From an uncultured Paracoccaceae bacterium (GTDB lineage Bacteria > Pseudomonadota > Alphaproteobacteria > Rhodobacterales > Rhodobacteraceae), in the NCBI GenBank assembly GCA_947500775.1, contig CANMTD010000001.1, forward strand, positions 930,001 to 994,000: 64,000 nt of DNA. The letters run 5' to 3'. Of the stretch, positions 35,153-43,869 are shown piece after piece (the stretch's first letter is position 1; the number at the start of each line of letters is the position of its first letter). The translations under genes and the position numbers were made by a program. Below the pieces are notes generated by a model, which saw only the letters and a list, made by a program, of their open reading frames with translations, ran no database searches and had not been told where the DNA came from.

Positions 35153-36421
35153 ATGGTTGGTTATCTGCTGATTTTCGGTTTGACGGCTGTGTTCTGCATG
35201 GTGGGGCGGCGGCTGTCGACCACGGTCATAACTGCCCCGATGGTGTTTCTGGCGCTTGGCGCGGGGGCGGTGCAATCGGGGGTCTTGCCCGACGACGGGA
35301 TCGAAATGCTGTTGCATCCGGTGACCGAGGTTGCGCTGGTGGTGCTGCTGTTTCTGGATGCCGCGCAGATCGATATGCGGGCGCTGCGCCGGCGGCACGA
35401 ATGGCCGCTGCGGATGCTGCTGATCGGATTGCCCCTGACAATTGCACTGGGCACGGCGGTTGCGTTTTTCCTGTTGCCGGGCTGGCCGATCTTTGCCGTG
35501 GCGCTGGTCGCGGCGATCCTGGCGCCGACCGATGCGGCGCTGGGGCAGGCGGTGATCACCAACCCCGCCGTACCGGAACGCCCGCGCCGCGCGCTGACCG
35601 TGGAAAGCGGGGTGAACGACGGGCTGGCCCTGCCCACCGTGTTGCTGTTTGCCAGCCTGACCGCCGAATTCAGCGCGCAAAGCGGGGGCGACTGGCTGGC
35701 CTTCGCGGCGATGCAGATCTTGCTGGGGCCGCTGGCGGGGCTGGCCGTGGGTCTGGCCGGGGGGCTGATCCTGTTGCAGGCGAAATCGCGGCGGCTGACT
35801 TCGGAAACCTATGAAGGGATCGGCGCGCTGGCACTGGCCGGAACCGCCTATCTGAGCGCGGTGGTGATCGGCGGCAACGGTTTCATCGCGGCCTTTGTCG
35901 CGGGGCTGGGGTTCGGCAGCGTCGTGCGGGGCAAATGCAGGTTCGTCTATGATTTCACCGAAAGCGAAGGCCAGCTTCTGTCCTGGGCCGCTTTTCTGTT
36001 GCTGGGCGGCGCGCTGATCCCGCAGGCGGTGGCGGATCTGACATGGCCGGTGCTGGCGCTGATCCTGATCAGCCTGTTCGTCGTGCGCCCGCTGGCCATC
36101 TGGATTTCGCTGATCGGGTCCGAAGCCGCCCCGCTGACGCGGCTGTTTTTCGGATGGTTCGGCCCGCGCGGGTTGGCGACGGCGCTGTTCGCCTTGCTGG
36201 TGGTCGATGTGCTGCCGCCTGAACTGGGCGAACAGGTGCTGCATCTGGCGGTCAACACCGTGTGGATCAGCGCGGTGCTGCACGGGATCACTGCCGCCCC
36301 CGGCGCGCGCTGGTACGGGGCGCGGATCGCGCGGATGGCCCCCTGCGCCGAAACCAAGGACATCGAAAGTTTCGCCAAGCCACTGATCACCAAACCATTC
36401 AGACGCAGATTGACGGGGTAG
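35153..36421 (+). CDS. CPA1-type cation/proton antiporter
   Basis: 422-residue membrane antiporter with about 12 helices, opening LLIFGLTAVFCMVGRRL. The ion-binding region is ILAPTDAALGQAVI followed by VESGVNDGLALPTVLL, the ND pair of CPA1 exchangers. The C-terminus is short (no TrkA-C domain) with a basic tail. Sodium or potassium against protons is likely. Only two bases separate its stop from the Rieske/glutamate-synthase fusion gene, so it is probably cotranscribed with that redox operon rather than with glpR. Confidence 0.88.
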   Translation: MVGYLLIFGLTAVFCMVGRRLSTTVITAPMVFLALGAGAVQSGVLPDDGIEMLLHPVTEVALVVLLFLDAAQIDMRALRRRHEWPLRMLLIGLPLTIALGTAVAFFLLPGWPIFAVALVAAILAPTDAALGQAVITNPAVPERPRRALTVESGVNDGLALPTVLLFASLTAEFSAQSGGDWLAFAAMQILLGPLAGLAVGLAGGLILLQAKSRRLTSETYEGIGALALAGTAYLSAVVIGGNGFIAAFVAGLGFGSVVRGKCRFVYDFTESEGQLLSWAAFLLLGGALIPQAVADLTWPVLALILISLFVVRPLAIWISLIGSEAAPLTRLFFGWFGPRGLATALFALLVVDVLPPELGEQVLHLAVNTVWISAVLHGITAAPGARWYGARIARMAPCAETKDIESFAKPLITKPFRRRLTG

Positions 36422-36423
36422 CC

Positions 36424-38034
36424 ATGCAGAAAACAGCGATTGCCAGACTGGATGAACTGGCCGACCGGCAACCGGCCTATGCGCTGGTGGGCGAGGTCGA
36501 TCTGGTGGTGGTGCGGTTCGACGATGAGGTGTCGGTATTTTACGGGCGCTGCCTGCATCGCGGCGCGCTGATGTCGGACGGGTTCGTCCGTGGCGACAAC
36601 CTGATCTGCGGGCTGCATTACTGGGATTACCGCATGGACAGCGGCGTGTCGGAATACAACAACGCCGAGGCGCTGCCCAGGTTCCAAAGCTGGGTTGAGG
36701 ACGGCAAGGTTTTGGTCGACGCCGATGAGGTCAACGCCTGGGGCCGGGCCAACCCGCAACCCTATCAGCGCGATGAATATCTGGGGCTGTATGCCGATCC
36801 CAGCCACGGCATCGACGAAGAACCCTATACCGAGCTGATCCAGACCTACGCCAAAGACGGGCTGGGCAAGACCGGCCATCACGGCACGGTGGACGCGATG
36901 GGGGTGCCACGGGCACAATTGCCTGACTGGGACGATATTCAGTTGCTGACCGCGCAACTGGCCACGCCGCCGCTGCTGGATGACACGCCGGTCGGCACCG
37001 GGGTGGTGATCGGGCCGAATGCGCAGAAACCGCTGCGGCTGGATATTCCGCTGTTCGTGTCCGACATGAGTTTCGGCGCGCTGTCGGAACCGGCCAAGAT
37101 CGCGCTGGCGCGTGGCGCCGAACTGGCCGGAACCGGCATCTGTTCGGGCGAAGGCGGGATGCTGCCGGGCGAACAAGAGGCCAACAGCCGCTATTTCTAT
37201 GAACTCGCCTCGGCCCGGTTCGGGTTCGGCTGGGACAAGCTGGCCAAGGTGCAGGCGTTCCATTTCAAGGGCGGGCAGGGGGCCAAGACCGGGACCGGCG
37301 GCCATCTGCCGGGCGAAAAGGTTCAGGGTCGCATCGCCGAGGTGCGCGGGCTGGCACCGGGGAGGGATGCGATTTCGCCGTCGCGGTTCCCCGACTGGAT
37401 CAGCGTCGAACAGATCAGGGACTTCGCCGATCAGGTGCGCGACCGCACCGGCGGCATTCCGATCGGGTACAAACTGTCGGCGCAGCATATCGAAAAGGAT
37501 ATCGACGCGGCGCTGGCGGTGGGGGTGGATTACATCATCCTGGACGGGCGCGGCGGCGGCACCGGGGCGGCGCCGCTGATTTTCCGCGACAATATCTCGG
37601 TGCCCACGATCCCGGCGCTGGCCCGCGCGCGGGCGCATCTGGACCGGCTGGACCGGTTCGACGTGTCGCTGGTCATCACCGGCGGGCTGCGCACCCCGGC
37701 CGATTTCATCAAGGCGCTGGCGCTTGGCGCGGATGCGGTTGCGGTGTCGAATGCGGCGATGCAGGCGATCGGCTGTCTGGCGATGCGGGCCTGTCACACC
37801 AACAATTGCCCGGTGGGCATCGCCACCCAGAAACCGCATCTGGTCAACCGTCTGGTGATCGAAAAATCCGCCCGCCAGCTGGCCAATTTCTTTCAGGCCA
37901 GCGTGGAACTGATGCAGGTGATGGCGCGGGCCTGTGGCCATGATCACCTGTCGAAATTCAACCACGACGATCTGACCACGTGGAAAAAGGACATGGCCGA
38001 TATTTCGGGCGTCCGGTTCGGAGGAATAGCATGA
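36424..38034 (+). CDS. Rieske domain fused to glutamate-synthase-type FMN domain
   Basis: 536-residue fusion. Residues 10-110 are a Rieske [2Fe-2S] domain with Cys43-x-His45 (CLHRG) and Cys62-x2-His65 (CGLHYWD). Residues about 150-520 are the FMN-binding glutamate-synthase domain: VSDMSFGALSEPAKIALARG, SGEGGMLPGEQ, KGGQGAKTGTGGHLPG, ILDGRGGGTGAAP. The cluster-type cysteine pattern is intact (CLAMRACHTNNCPVGIATQ). There is no glutaminase domain, so ammonia would have to come from elsewhere if it makes glutamate at all. I would expect electrons to pass from the Rieske centre to FMN. Start at 36424; frames upstream belong to the antiporter gene. Its stop overlaps the next start. Confidence 0.88.
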   Translation: MQKTAIARLDELADRQPAYALVGEVDLVVVRFDDEVSVFYGRCLHRGALMSDGFVRGDNLICGLHYWDYRMDSGVSEYNNAEALPRFQSWVEDGKVLVDADEVNAWGRANPQPYQRDEYLGLYADPSHGIDEEPYTELIQTYAKDGLGKTGHHGTVDAMGVPRAQLPDWDDIQLLTAQLATPPLLDDTPVGTGVVIGPNAQKPLRLDIPLFVSDMSFGALSEPAKIALARGAELAGTGICSGEGGMLPGEQEANSRYFYELASARFGFGWDKLAKVQAFHFKGGQGAKTGTGGHLPGEKVQGRIAEVRGLAPGRDAISPSRFPDWISVEQIRDFADQVRDRTGGIPIGYKLSAQHIEKDIDAALAVGVDYIILDGRGGGTGAAPLIFRDNISVPTIPALARARAHLDRLDRFDVSLVITGGLRTPADFIKALALGADAVAVSNAAMQAIGCLAMRACHTNNCPVGIATQKPHLVNRLVIEKSARQLANFFQASVELMQVMARACGHDHLSKFNHDDLTTWKKDMADISGVRFGGIA

Positions 38035-38405
38035 ATACGGCAGAGGCATTGTTTTTCGCTGTGCGCCTGTGGCTGAGCATCGGGGCCTTCGTGGCGGCGG
38101 TGTTCCTGACCGTCGGCATCGACCGGGTGGATGAGGACGCGCGCGGGGCCTATGTGTTCCGGCCGCTGCTGGTGCCCGGCATCCTGTTGATCTGGCCGCT
38201 GGTGGTCTGGCGCTGGGGCGTGCTGGAAATGGGGCGCGACCGCTGGGCCGCCCGCTATGCGCCGCCGCGCGCGACCCATATGGCGGCGGCCCTGCTGATG
38301 GCGGGCGCCATGGTCGTGGCGATCTGGCTGGGGCTGTCGTCGCGGCAGGACTGGCCCGCCGACATCGCCCCCGAACGTCTGTCCGCGCCGGAGGTGTCGC
38401 AATGA
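38031..38405 (+). CDS. Small membrane protein of the Rieske operon
   Basis: 124-residue protein with about three hydrophobic helices (LFFAVRLWLSIGAFVAAVFL; VFRPLLVPGILLIWPLVVW; THMAAALLMAGAMVVAIWLG) and no motif I recognise. A conserved-looking RWGVLEMGRDRWAARYAPPR lies between helices. ATGA overlaps on both sides tie it to the fusion gene before and the haem/Rieske gene after, so it is probably a structural subunit of the same membrane complex. Confidence 0.75.
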   Translation: MNTAEALFFAVRLWLSIGAFVAAVFLTVGIDRVDEDARGAYVFRPLLVPGILLIWPLVVWRWGVLEMGRDRWAARYAPPRATHMAAALLMAGAMVVAIWLGLSSRQDWPADIAPERLSAPEVSQ

Positions 38406-39475
38406 GCGTCAAGTACATTCCGGTTCAGTGGAACCGCAACAAATGGCTTTACGATGGGGTGATGCTGGCCGGGGTCTGCGCCTTTTTGTGGCTGTTCATC
38501 CACGTCAGCCCCGAACTGCTCAGCCATGAGCACCCGATCAATGCGCAGGTCCACAACGCGCGCGCCTTCGGCGCCTGCGCCTTTGTCATGCTCAGCATCA
38601 TTCTGGCGATCGGCCCCTTGGCGCGTCTGGACCGGCGGTTCCTGCCGCTGCTGTACAACCGGCGGCATTTCGGGGTGATGACGGTTTTCGTGGCGCTGAG
38701 CCATGCCAGTTACATCGTGAACTGGTATTTCGCCTTTTCCAGTTCCAACAAATACGAGGCGCTGCTGTTCGCCAACACCAGCTTTGGCCAGGTGGCGGGG
38801 TTCCCGTTCGAGGTGTTCGGGATTTTCGCGCTGGCCGTGCTGCTGATCCTTGCGACCACCAGCCATGATTTCTGGATGAAATTCCTGACCCCGCCGGTGT
38901 GGAAGCGGCTGCATTATCTGATCTATCCGGCCTATGCCTCGGTCGTGGCGCATGTCAGCCTTGGGATTTTGCAGGAACAGCAGAACCACGTGTTCACCGG
39001 GATATTCCTTGTGGGCGCGGGGGCGGTCGCGCTGTTGCATATTCTGGCGGCGCTGCACGAACGCCGCGCGGGCGACCCGAAGGCGGATGCCGGGCAGGGC
39101 GGGCTGGTCAGGGTCTGCGATGTGGGCGACATCGCCGAAGGCCGCGCCAGGATCACGTTGTTGCCCGGCGGCGACCGGGTGGCGGTGTTCCGGCAGGACG
39201 GGCGTCTTTCGGCGATTTCCAACGCCTGCGCCCATCAGAACGGCCCGCTGGGCGAAGGCCGGGTGATCGATTGTTTCGTCACCTGCCCGTGGCACGGGTT
39301 CCAGTATGACGTGACCAATGGCCGGTCGCCCGCGCCCTTTACCGAAACCATCCCGACCTACAACCTGTCCCTGCAGGGGCGCAGCGTGATGGTCGATCCC
39401 ACGGCGAACCCGCCGGGCACCTATGTCGAACCGGTGCCCGTTCCGGATGCCACACCGACGGAGGACCCGGCATGA
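38402..39475 (+). CDS. Ferric-reductase-like haem membrane domain fused to Rieske domain
   Basis: 357-residue fusion. Residues 15-220 form about six helices of the ferric-reductase-like type (MsrQ/NOX cytochrome b fold) with histidines suited to two b haems (candidates His101 in LSHASY, His155, His171 in LHYLIYPAY, His184). Residues 230-345 are a Rieske domain with Cys276-x-His278 (CAHQNGPLGEG) and Cys295-x2-His298 (CPWHGFQYD), the same spacing (16 residues) as in the first Rieske domain. The Rieske part follows the last helix, so it probably faces the same side as the haem reductase outlet. Overlapping starts and stops link it to the neighbours. Confidence 0.87.
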   Translation: MSVKYIPVQWNRNKWLYDGVMLAGVCAFLWLFIHVSPELLSHEHPINAQVHNARAFGACAFVMLSIILAIGPLARLDRRFLPLLYNRRHFGVMTVFVALSHASYIVNWYFAFSSSNKYEALLFANTSFGQVAGFPFEVFGIFALAVLLILATTSHDFWMKFLTPPVWKRLHYLIYPAYASVVAHVSLGILQEQQNHVFTGIFLVGAGAVALLHILAALHERRAGDPKADAGQGGLVRVCDVGDIAEGRARITLLPGGDRVAVFRQDGRLSAISNACAHQNGPLGEGRVIDCFVTCPWHGFQYDVTNGRSPAPFTETIPTYNLSLQGRSVMVDPTANPPGTYVEPVPVPDATPTEDPA

Positions 39476-40233
39476 GCGACAAGAAATCCCCGTTTTTCGT
39501 GGGCTACCTGCCGATCCCGGCCCGGCTGCGCCCGTTCCTGATCAGCGCGGCCCTGTCGGTCGTCGCGGTCTTTGCGGTGGCCGGTGTGATGATCGGCGGC
39601 ACGCAGGACGATCCGGGGCCGGGGGCGTTCCGGTTCGATTACGGGCGTCAGACGGTCACCGGCGTGGTGTCGCTGGTGCCCTATCCGCTGGTGCATGTGA
39701 CGCAGGGCAACGACCGGATCAAACCGGGCCACACGCTGATGCTGACCGGGCAGGGCAAGTCCAGTGTCGTGGCCCGCGCCACCCCACTGGAGAGACAATT
39801 GGCCACCGTGTCCGGCGTGATCCTGCAGCGCGGCGCGCTGGATATGCTGCAGGTTGCGGGCGGGCGGAACGGGTTGCAGGCGGCCGAAGGCACCGCGCCG
39901 GAACAGGTGCCCGAACCGCTGGGCCGCTGGCGGCTGGCGGGTGAGATTTGCGATGGCAAATGCCTGGCCGGGGCCATGCGCCCCGGGCGCGGGCTGGCGC
40001 ATAAGGCCTGCGCCAACCTGTGCCTGATCGGGGGCATCCCGCCGGTCTTTGTGTCGTCGCAGCCGGTCGAAGGGTCCGAGTTTTTGCTGGTCACCGGGCC
40101 GGACGGCACGGCGCTGCCGAAATCGGCCTATGATTTCGTGGCGCAATATATCTCGGTCGAAGGCGCGGTGGAACGCCACGGCGATCTGCTGGTGTTTCAG
40201 ATCGACCCCGACACGATGGAGGTTCTGCCATGA
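39472..40233 (+). CDS. Membrane-anchored protein with paired CX3C motifs
   Basis: 253-residue protein without a family I can name. One N-terminal helix (RPFLISAALSVVAVFAVAGV) anchors it, and the rest should be periplasmic. Two CX3C pairs occur close together, EICDGKC and KACANLC, around LAGAMRPGRGLAHKAC and followed by LIGGIPPVFV, so a disulphide or a metal/haem site is conceivable. The overlap with its two neighbours places it in the Rieske operon. A role in assembling or docking a redox subunit is inference. Confidence 0.65.
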   Translation: MSDKKSPFFVGYLPIPARLRPFLISAALSVVAVFAVAGVMIGGTQDDPGPGAFRFDYGRQTVTGVVSLVPYPLVHVTQGNDRIKPGHTLMLTGQGKSSVVARATPLERQLATVSGVILQRGALDMLQVAGGRNGLQAAEGTAPEQVPEPLGRWRLAGEICDGKCLAGAMRPGRGLAHKACANLCLIGGIPPVFVSSQPVEGSEFLLVTGPDGTALPKSAYDFVAQYISVEGAVERHGDLLVFQIDPDTMEVLP

Positions 40234-40496
40234 TCGCGCGTCTGTCCGGCCTGATGCTGGCCGCGTTTGTCGGGGCGGTGCTGTTTTACCTGTCGCGGTT
40301 CTGGACCTTCAGCCTGTGGTCGCGGGACGGGCTGGCGGGGATCGGCGCGCTGCGGCCGCAGGGGGGGCTGGTCGGACAATGGCTGCGCGGCAGTGATTTC
40401 GCGCCGTTCGAATTGCTGATCTGGGCGGTCGGCGCCTTTCTGGTGCTGACCGCCGTGCAGCGGGCCATCGATTTTTTCAAACGCGACGGGTCCTGA
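40230..40496 (+). CDS. Small two-helix membrane protein, last gene of the Rieske operon
   Basis: 88-residue protein with two helices (LSGLMLAAFVGAVLFYLSRF and FELLIWAVGAFLVLTAVQRA) and a basic end (IDFFKRDGS). No family is recognised. It overlaps the preceding gene by four bases. Twenty-two bases separate its stop from the convergent aldehyde dehydrogenase stop. Confidence 0.7.
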   Translation: MIARLSGLMLAAFVGAVLFYLSRFWTFSLWSRDGLAGIGALRPQGGLVGQWLRGSDFAPFELLIWAVGAFLVLTAVQRAIDFFKRDGS

Positions 40497-40518
40497 TCCG
40501 GCCGGGGGCCTTGGGGGG

Positions 40519-42021
40519 TCACACGTCGAACCTGACCCCCTGCGCCAGCGGCAGCTCGGCGGAATAATTCACCGTGTTGGTTTGCCGCCGCATATAGGAT
40601 TTCCACGCGTCCGACCCGCTTTCGCGGCCGCCGCCGGTTTCCTTTTCGCCACCGAAGGCACCGCCGATTTCGGCGCCCGAGGGGCCGATGTTGACATTGG
40701 CGATGCCGCAGTCCGACCCGGTGTCGGAAACGAAGCGTTCCGCCTCGCGCATGTTCATGGTGAAGATGCAGGACGACAGGCCCTGTGGGACGTCGTTTTG
40801 CAGGGCGATCGCCTGATCGAAATCGTCATAGCCGATGACGTAAAGGATCGGCGCGAAGGTTTCGGTTTTCACGATCTCGGCCTGATCGGGCATTTCGACA
40901 ATCGCGGGTTCGACATAGGCGCCCCCGGCGGGCACGCCGTCGGTCACGCGCGCGCCGCCATGCACGGTGCCGCCAGCCGCGCGGGCAGCCTGCAACGCGG
41001 CCTGCATCGCATCGGCCGAGGCCGTGTCGATCAGCGGGCCGACCAGCGTGCCCTCCTGCATCGGGTGGCCGACGGGCAGGCCCTGATAGGCGCGGGTCAG
41101 CCGCGCCACCAGGTCGGCGCGCACCGAATTATGCACGATCAGACGGCGCAGCGATGTGCAGCGCTGCCCGGCGGTGCCGACGGCGGAAAACACGATGCCG
41201 CGCACCGCCATGTCCAGATCGGCCGAGGGGGCCACGATCATCGCGTTGTTGCCGCCCAGTTCCAGAATGGCCCGGCCAAAGCGGGCGGCAACCACCGGGG
41301 CCGCGGCCCGGCCCATCCGGGTCGATCCGGTGGCCGAAATCACGGGAACCTCTGGCGCGGCGACCAGTGTGCTGCCCAGATCCGCTCCGCCGATCAGGAC
41401 CTGCAACAGATCGGCCGGGGCATCCCCGCCGAGCCGCGCCACGGCGCGCCGGAATATCTGGGCGCAAGCCAGTGCGGTCAGCGGGGTTTTTTCCGAAGGT
41501 TTCCAGATCACCGGATTGCCGCAGACCAGCGCCAGTGCCGCGTTCCACGACCAGACGGCCACCGGAAAGTTGAAGGCTGAAATTACGCCCACCGGCCCGA
41601 TGGGATGCCATGTTTCCATCATCCGGTGACCGGGCCGTTCCGAGGCGATGGTCAGCCCGTAAAGCTGCCGAGACAGACCGACCGCGAAATCGCAGATGTC
41701 GATCATTTCCTGCACCTCGCCCAGCCCTTCCGAGGTGATCTTGCCCGCCTCCCAACTGACCAGCGCGCCCAGATCGTCCTTGGCGGCGCGCAGTTCTTCG
41801 CCCAACAGCCGCACCAGCTCGCCCCGCCGGGGGGCGGGGACGCGGCGCCAGGTGGCAAAGGCGGTCTGGGCGTTCTTAAGGATCGCGGGCATGTCGCCCA
41901 ACGGCGTTTCAGGCAGGCTGGCCAGCAGGCTGCCATCAATAGGCGAGCATACGTCAAGGGCGCCGCCGGTCAGCATGTCGGGGGTCAGGCCAAGGTTGGA
42001 CAGGGTGGTGGATGCGGTCAT
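40519..42021 (-). CDS. Alpha-aminoadipate-semialdehyde dehydrogenase (ALDH7 type)
   Basis: 500-residue aldehyde dehydrogenase that oxidises 2-aminoadipate semialdehyde to 2-aminoadipate in lysine breakdown. ALDH7 features are visible: KITSEGLGEVQEMIDICDFA, ASERPGHRMMETWHPIGPVG, the catalytic Cys in GTAGQRCTSLRRL, and ILELGGNNAMIV with the general base. The C-terminus carries SGAEIGGAFGGEKETGGGRE. ATG 42021 has GGAG six bases ahead; a longer open frame upstream is not protein-like. It follows the lysine dehydrogenase gene after 23 bases. Confidence 0.92.
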   Translation of the reverse strand: MTASTTLSNLGLTPDMLTGGALDVCSPIDGSLLASLPETPLGDMPAILKNAQTAFATWRRVPAPRRGELVRLLGEELRAAKDDLGALVSWEAGKITSEGLGEVQEMIDICDFAVGLSRQLYGLTIASERPGHRMMETWHPIGPVGVISAFNFPVAVWSWNAALALVCGNPVIWKPSEKTPLTALACAQIFRRAVARLGGDAPADLLQVLIGGADLGSTLVAAPEVPVISATGSTRMGRAAAPVVAARFGRAILELGGNNAMIVAPSADLDMAVRGIVFSAVGTAGQRCTSLRRLIVHNSVRADLVARLTRAYQGLPVGHPMQEGTLVGPLIDTASADAMQAALQAARAAGGTVHGGARVTDGVPAGGAYVEPAIVEMPDQAEIVKTETFAPILYVIGYDDFDQAIALQNDVPQGLSSCIFTMNMREAERFVSDTGSDCGIANVNIGPSGAEIGGAFGGEKETGGGRESGSDAWKSYMRRQTNTVNYSAELPLAQGVRFDV

Positions 42022-42044
42022 GTCGGTCTCCGGGCAAAAGGGGG

Positions 42045-43154
42045 TTAAGCGGCGTGGTCCAGCCCGGTCACGGCGCCGGGGTGGTAAAGCTGTCCGAACG
42101 GGGTGCTCATGAAATCGGCCAGCCGCACCTGTTCCTGCCCGACGAAACCATCGCGGGGCAGCAGGCCCTGCCGCATCAGATCGACCACGCCGGTAACCCC
42201 GGCGGCGGTTGTGATCTGAATTGCGCTCCACGTCTGGCCGTCGATGGTGCGGGCGGTGGATTTGTTGATGAAGGTCCGTTCGCGAAACGCCCCGTCTTTC
42301 AACCCGGTGGCGGTGCAGAATACCAGCACGACATCCTGATCGGTGCGCGGCAGGGCGGCCTCGAACACCTCTTTCAACAGATCGCGCCGCCGTTCCAGCC
42401 CCAGATCGTGCAGCAGCAGTTTGACGATGTCGCGGTGGCCGGGATAGCGCAGGGTGCGATAGGACACGCGCCGCGCCTTGCCCAGCATCGTTTCGGACAG
42501 GGTGCCCAGCCCGCCCGAGGTGTTGAAACATTCGTAATCCACCCCGTCGTGGCTGATCCGTTCCAGATCCTCCAGCGGGGCGACGCGGGTCAGGCGGCTG
42601 TCGACGATGGCTTCGCAGGGGTTGCAATATTCATTGATCAGCCCGTCGGTGGACCATGTCAGATTGTATTTCAGCGCGTTGGTCGGAAACAGCGGCAGCG
42701 CCCCGACCCGCAGCGACAGCGTATCAAGCGTATCGAACTGCGCGGCCAGATCGGCCCCGGCAATGCCGACGAAGCCCGGCGCCAGCCCGCATTGCGGCAT
42801 GAAGGCGGTTCTGGCGCCCTTGGCCAGATCGCGCACGGTCTGGGTGGCGGCGACATCTTCGGTCAGATCGAAATAATGCGCGCCCGCGGCCCCGGCGGCG
42901 GCGGCGATCTGCGGGGTCAGGAAAAACGGCGCCGCGCTGATCACCGCGTCAAAGCCCCGCAACTGTGCGGTCAGCGCGGTTACGTCGGTGGCATCGACCT
43001 GCAGGATCGGCACCCCCATGCGCTGGATCGGGGTCAGCCCGGTCAGATCACGGTCGGCGACGGTGACCGAATAATTGGCCGAGGATTTCAGAAGGGTGGC
43101 AATCATCTGGCCGATCTTGCCGGCCCCGACGACACAAACGTTCCAATGTGACAT
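42045..43154 (-). CDS. lysDH: Saccharopine dehydrogenase family protein, probable lysine 6-dehydrogenase
   Basis: 369-residue NAD(P) enzyme opening [20 protein letters not shown]. It has the saccharopine-dehydrogenase-family pattern: [35 protein letters not shown], and [14 protein letters not shown]. The length and its place directly before an ALDH7 gene match the published bacterial lysdh-aasadh pairs, in which the enzyme converts lysine to aminoadipate semialdehyde with release of ammonia. A saccharopine-cleaving role cannot be excluded by sequence alone, but no lysine-ketoglutarate reductase gene is present here. Confidence 0.8.
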   Translation of the reverse strand: MSHWNVCVVGAGKIGQMIATLLKSSANYSVTVADRDLTGLTPIQRMGVPILQVDATDVTALTAQLRGFDAVISAAPFFLTPQIAAAAGAAGAHYFDLTEDVAATQTVRDLAKGARTAFMPQCGLAPGFVGIAGADLAAQFDTLDTLSLRVGALPLFPTNALKYNLTWSTDGLINEYCNPCEAIVDSRLTRVAPLEDLERISHDGVDYECFNTSGGLGTLSETMLGKARRVSYRTLRYPGHRDIVKLLLHDLGLERRRDLLKEVFEAALPRTDQDVVLVFCTATGLKDGAFRERTFINKSTARTIDGQTWSAIQITTAAGVTGVVDLMRQGLLPRDGFVGQEQVRLADFMSTPFGQLYHPGAVTGLDHAA

Positions 43155-43217
43155 TTCGCGCTCCTGCTTTTTCTGCCATGGTGGCGGAGTGGGCTGTGGC
43201 GGCGGAAGCTATCAAAA

Positions 43218-43255
43218 TGCCGGATTATGCCGGATTTTCAGACGTAATATCGGAT
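43218..43255. promoter_or_regulatory. Helically phased TGCCGGATT repeats upstream of lysDH
   Basis: TGCCGGATT occurs at 43218-43226 and again at 43228-43236, exactly 10 bases apart, and a related TATCGGAT has its TCGGAT core at 43250-43255, that is 30 bases from the first core. The gap is between the Lrp stop and the lysDH start. The same word is found at 43776-43784 near gcdH. Helical phasing is what Lrp/AsnC octamers contact. Confidence 0.6.
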
Positions 43256-43263
43256 ATATGTCG

Positions 43264-43749
43264 CTATTCGCCGGTATCCTTGAGGTATTGCTCGGAAATA
43301 CGCTGGACCGTGTCCTTATAGCGGCGATCGAACTTGCGGCCGAAGACCACGAAGGTATTGGTGCGCAGTATGCCGGGAATTTCGGCGACCTCATCGACAA
43401 AGACATCCAGGTCTTCGATCCGCGGCGCCTCGGCGCTTAGAAACAGGTCGTATTCGCCGTTGATCGACATGCAGACCCGGATTTCGGTATAATTTGACAG
43501 CCTTTGCAATATCTTGCGGGTTTCCTGCTGGCGAATTTCCAGCAACATCAGAATCTGAACATTCTCTTCGTTGGGGTTCTTGCTGAGGACGACCGAGTAT
43601 CCGGCGATGGTTCCGTCCGCTTCCATCCGTGAAATCCGTTCGTGCACGGTGGATCGTGCGACGTTCAGCCGGGCGGCGATATTCGACGTGGATTCACGCG
43701 CGTTGCGTTGCAATTCGCGGATGATCCGGCGATCCAATTGGTCTTTCAT
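43264..43749 (-). CDS. Lrp/AsnC family transcriptional regulator
   Basis: 161-residue feast/famine regulator. The N-terminal HTH is LDRRIIRELQRNARESTSNI followed by AARLNVARSTVHERISRMEADG; the C-terminal RAM domain senses a ligand (NGEYDLFLSAEAPRIEDLDV). It is transcribed toward the lysDH-ALDH genes and divergently from gcdH. Repeated TGCCGGAT words lie on both sides of the gene. Lysine or a breakdown intermediate is the likely effector, by context. Confidence 0.92.
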   Translation of the reverse strand: MKDQLDRRIIRELQRNARESTSNIAARLNVARSTVHERISRMEADGTIAGYSVVLSKNPNEENVQILMLLEIRQQETRKILQRLSNYTEIRVCMSINGEYDLFLSAEAPRIEDLDVFVDEVAEIPGILRTNTFVVFGRKFDRRYKDTVQRISEQYLKDTGE

Positions 43750-43755
43750 TCACTT

Positions 43756-43784
43756 TGCCGATCTGATTGACATTTTGCCGGATT
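43756..43784. promoter_or_regulatory. TGCCGAT/TGCCGGATT motifs in the lrp-gcdH gap
   Basis: TGCCGAT (43756-43762) and TGCCGGATT (43776-43784) start 20 bases apart, in phase with the same spacing scheme as the repeats at 43218-43255. They lie directly before the lrp start, inside the 120-base divergent gap to gcdH, and may serve both autoregulation and gcdH control. Confidence 0.55.
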
Positions 43785-43869
43785 GTTCGGTCTGGGCGAT
43801 GATCTGTCAAGTCGCCTGTCCTGACGGGGGCGGCTATGCTGCGGCAAATGCAATACAGGATGACGTTAC

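Noticed and set aside
35947-38418. Leftward 823-codon frame opposite the Rieske fusion gene
   Set aside because: Shadow of the sense gene with His/Gly/Arg-rich composition; the sense strand carries clear Rieske and FMN motifs.
40519-42627. Extended start of the aldehyde dehydrogenase frame by about 200 codons
   Set aside because: The extra part is Arg/Pro/Gly-rich, overlaps the lysine dehydrogenase gene in another frame and has no family likeness; 42021 has a ribosome site and normal N-terminus.
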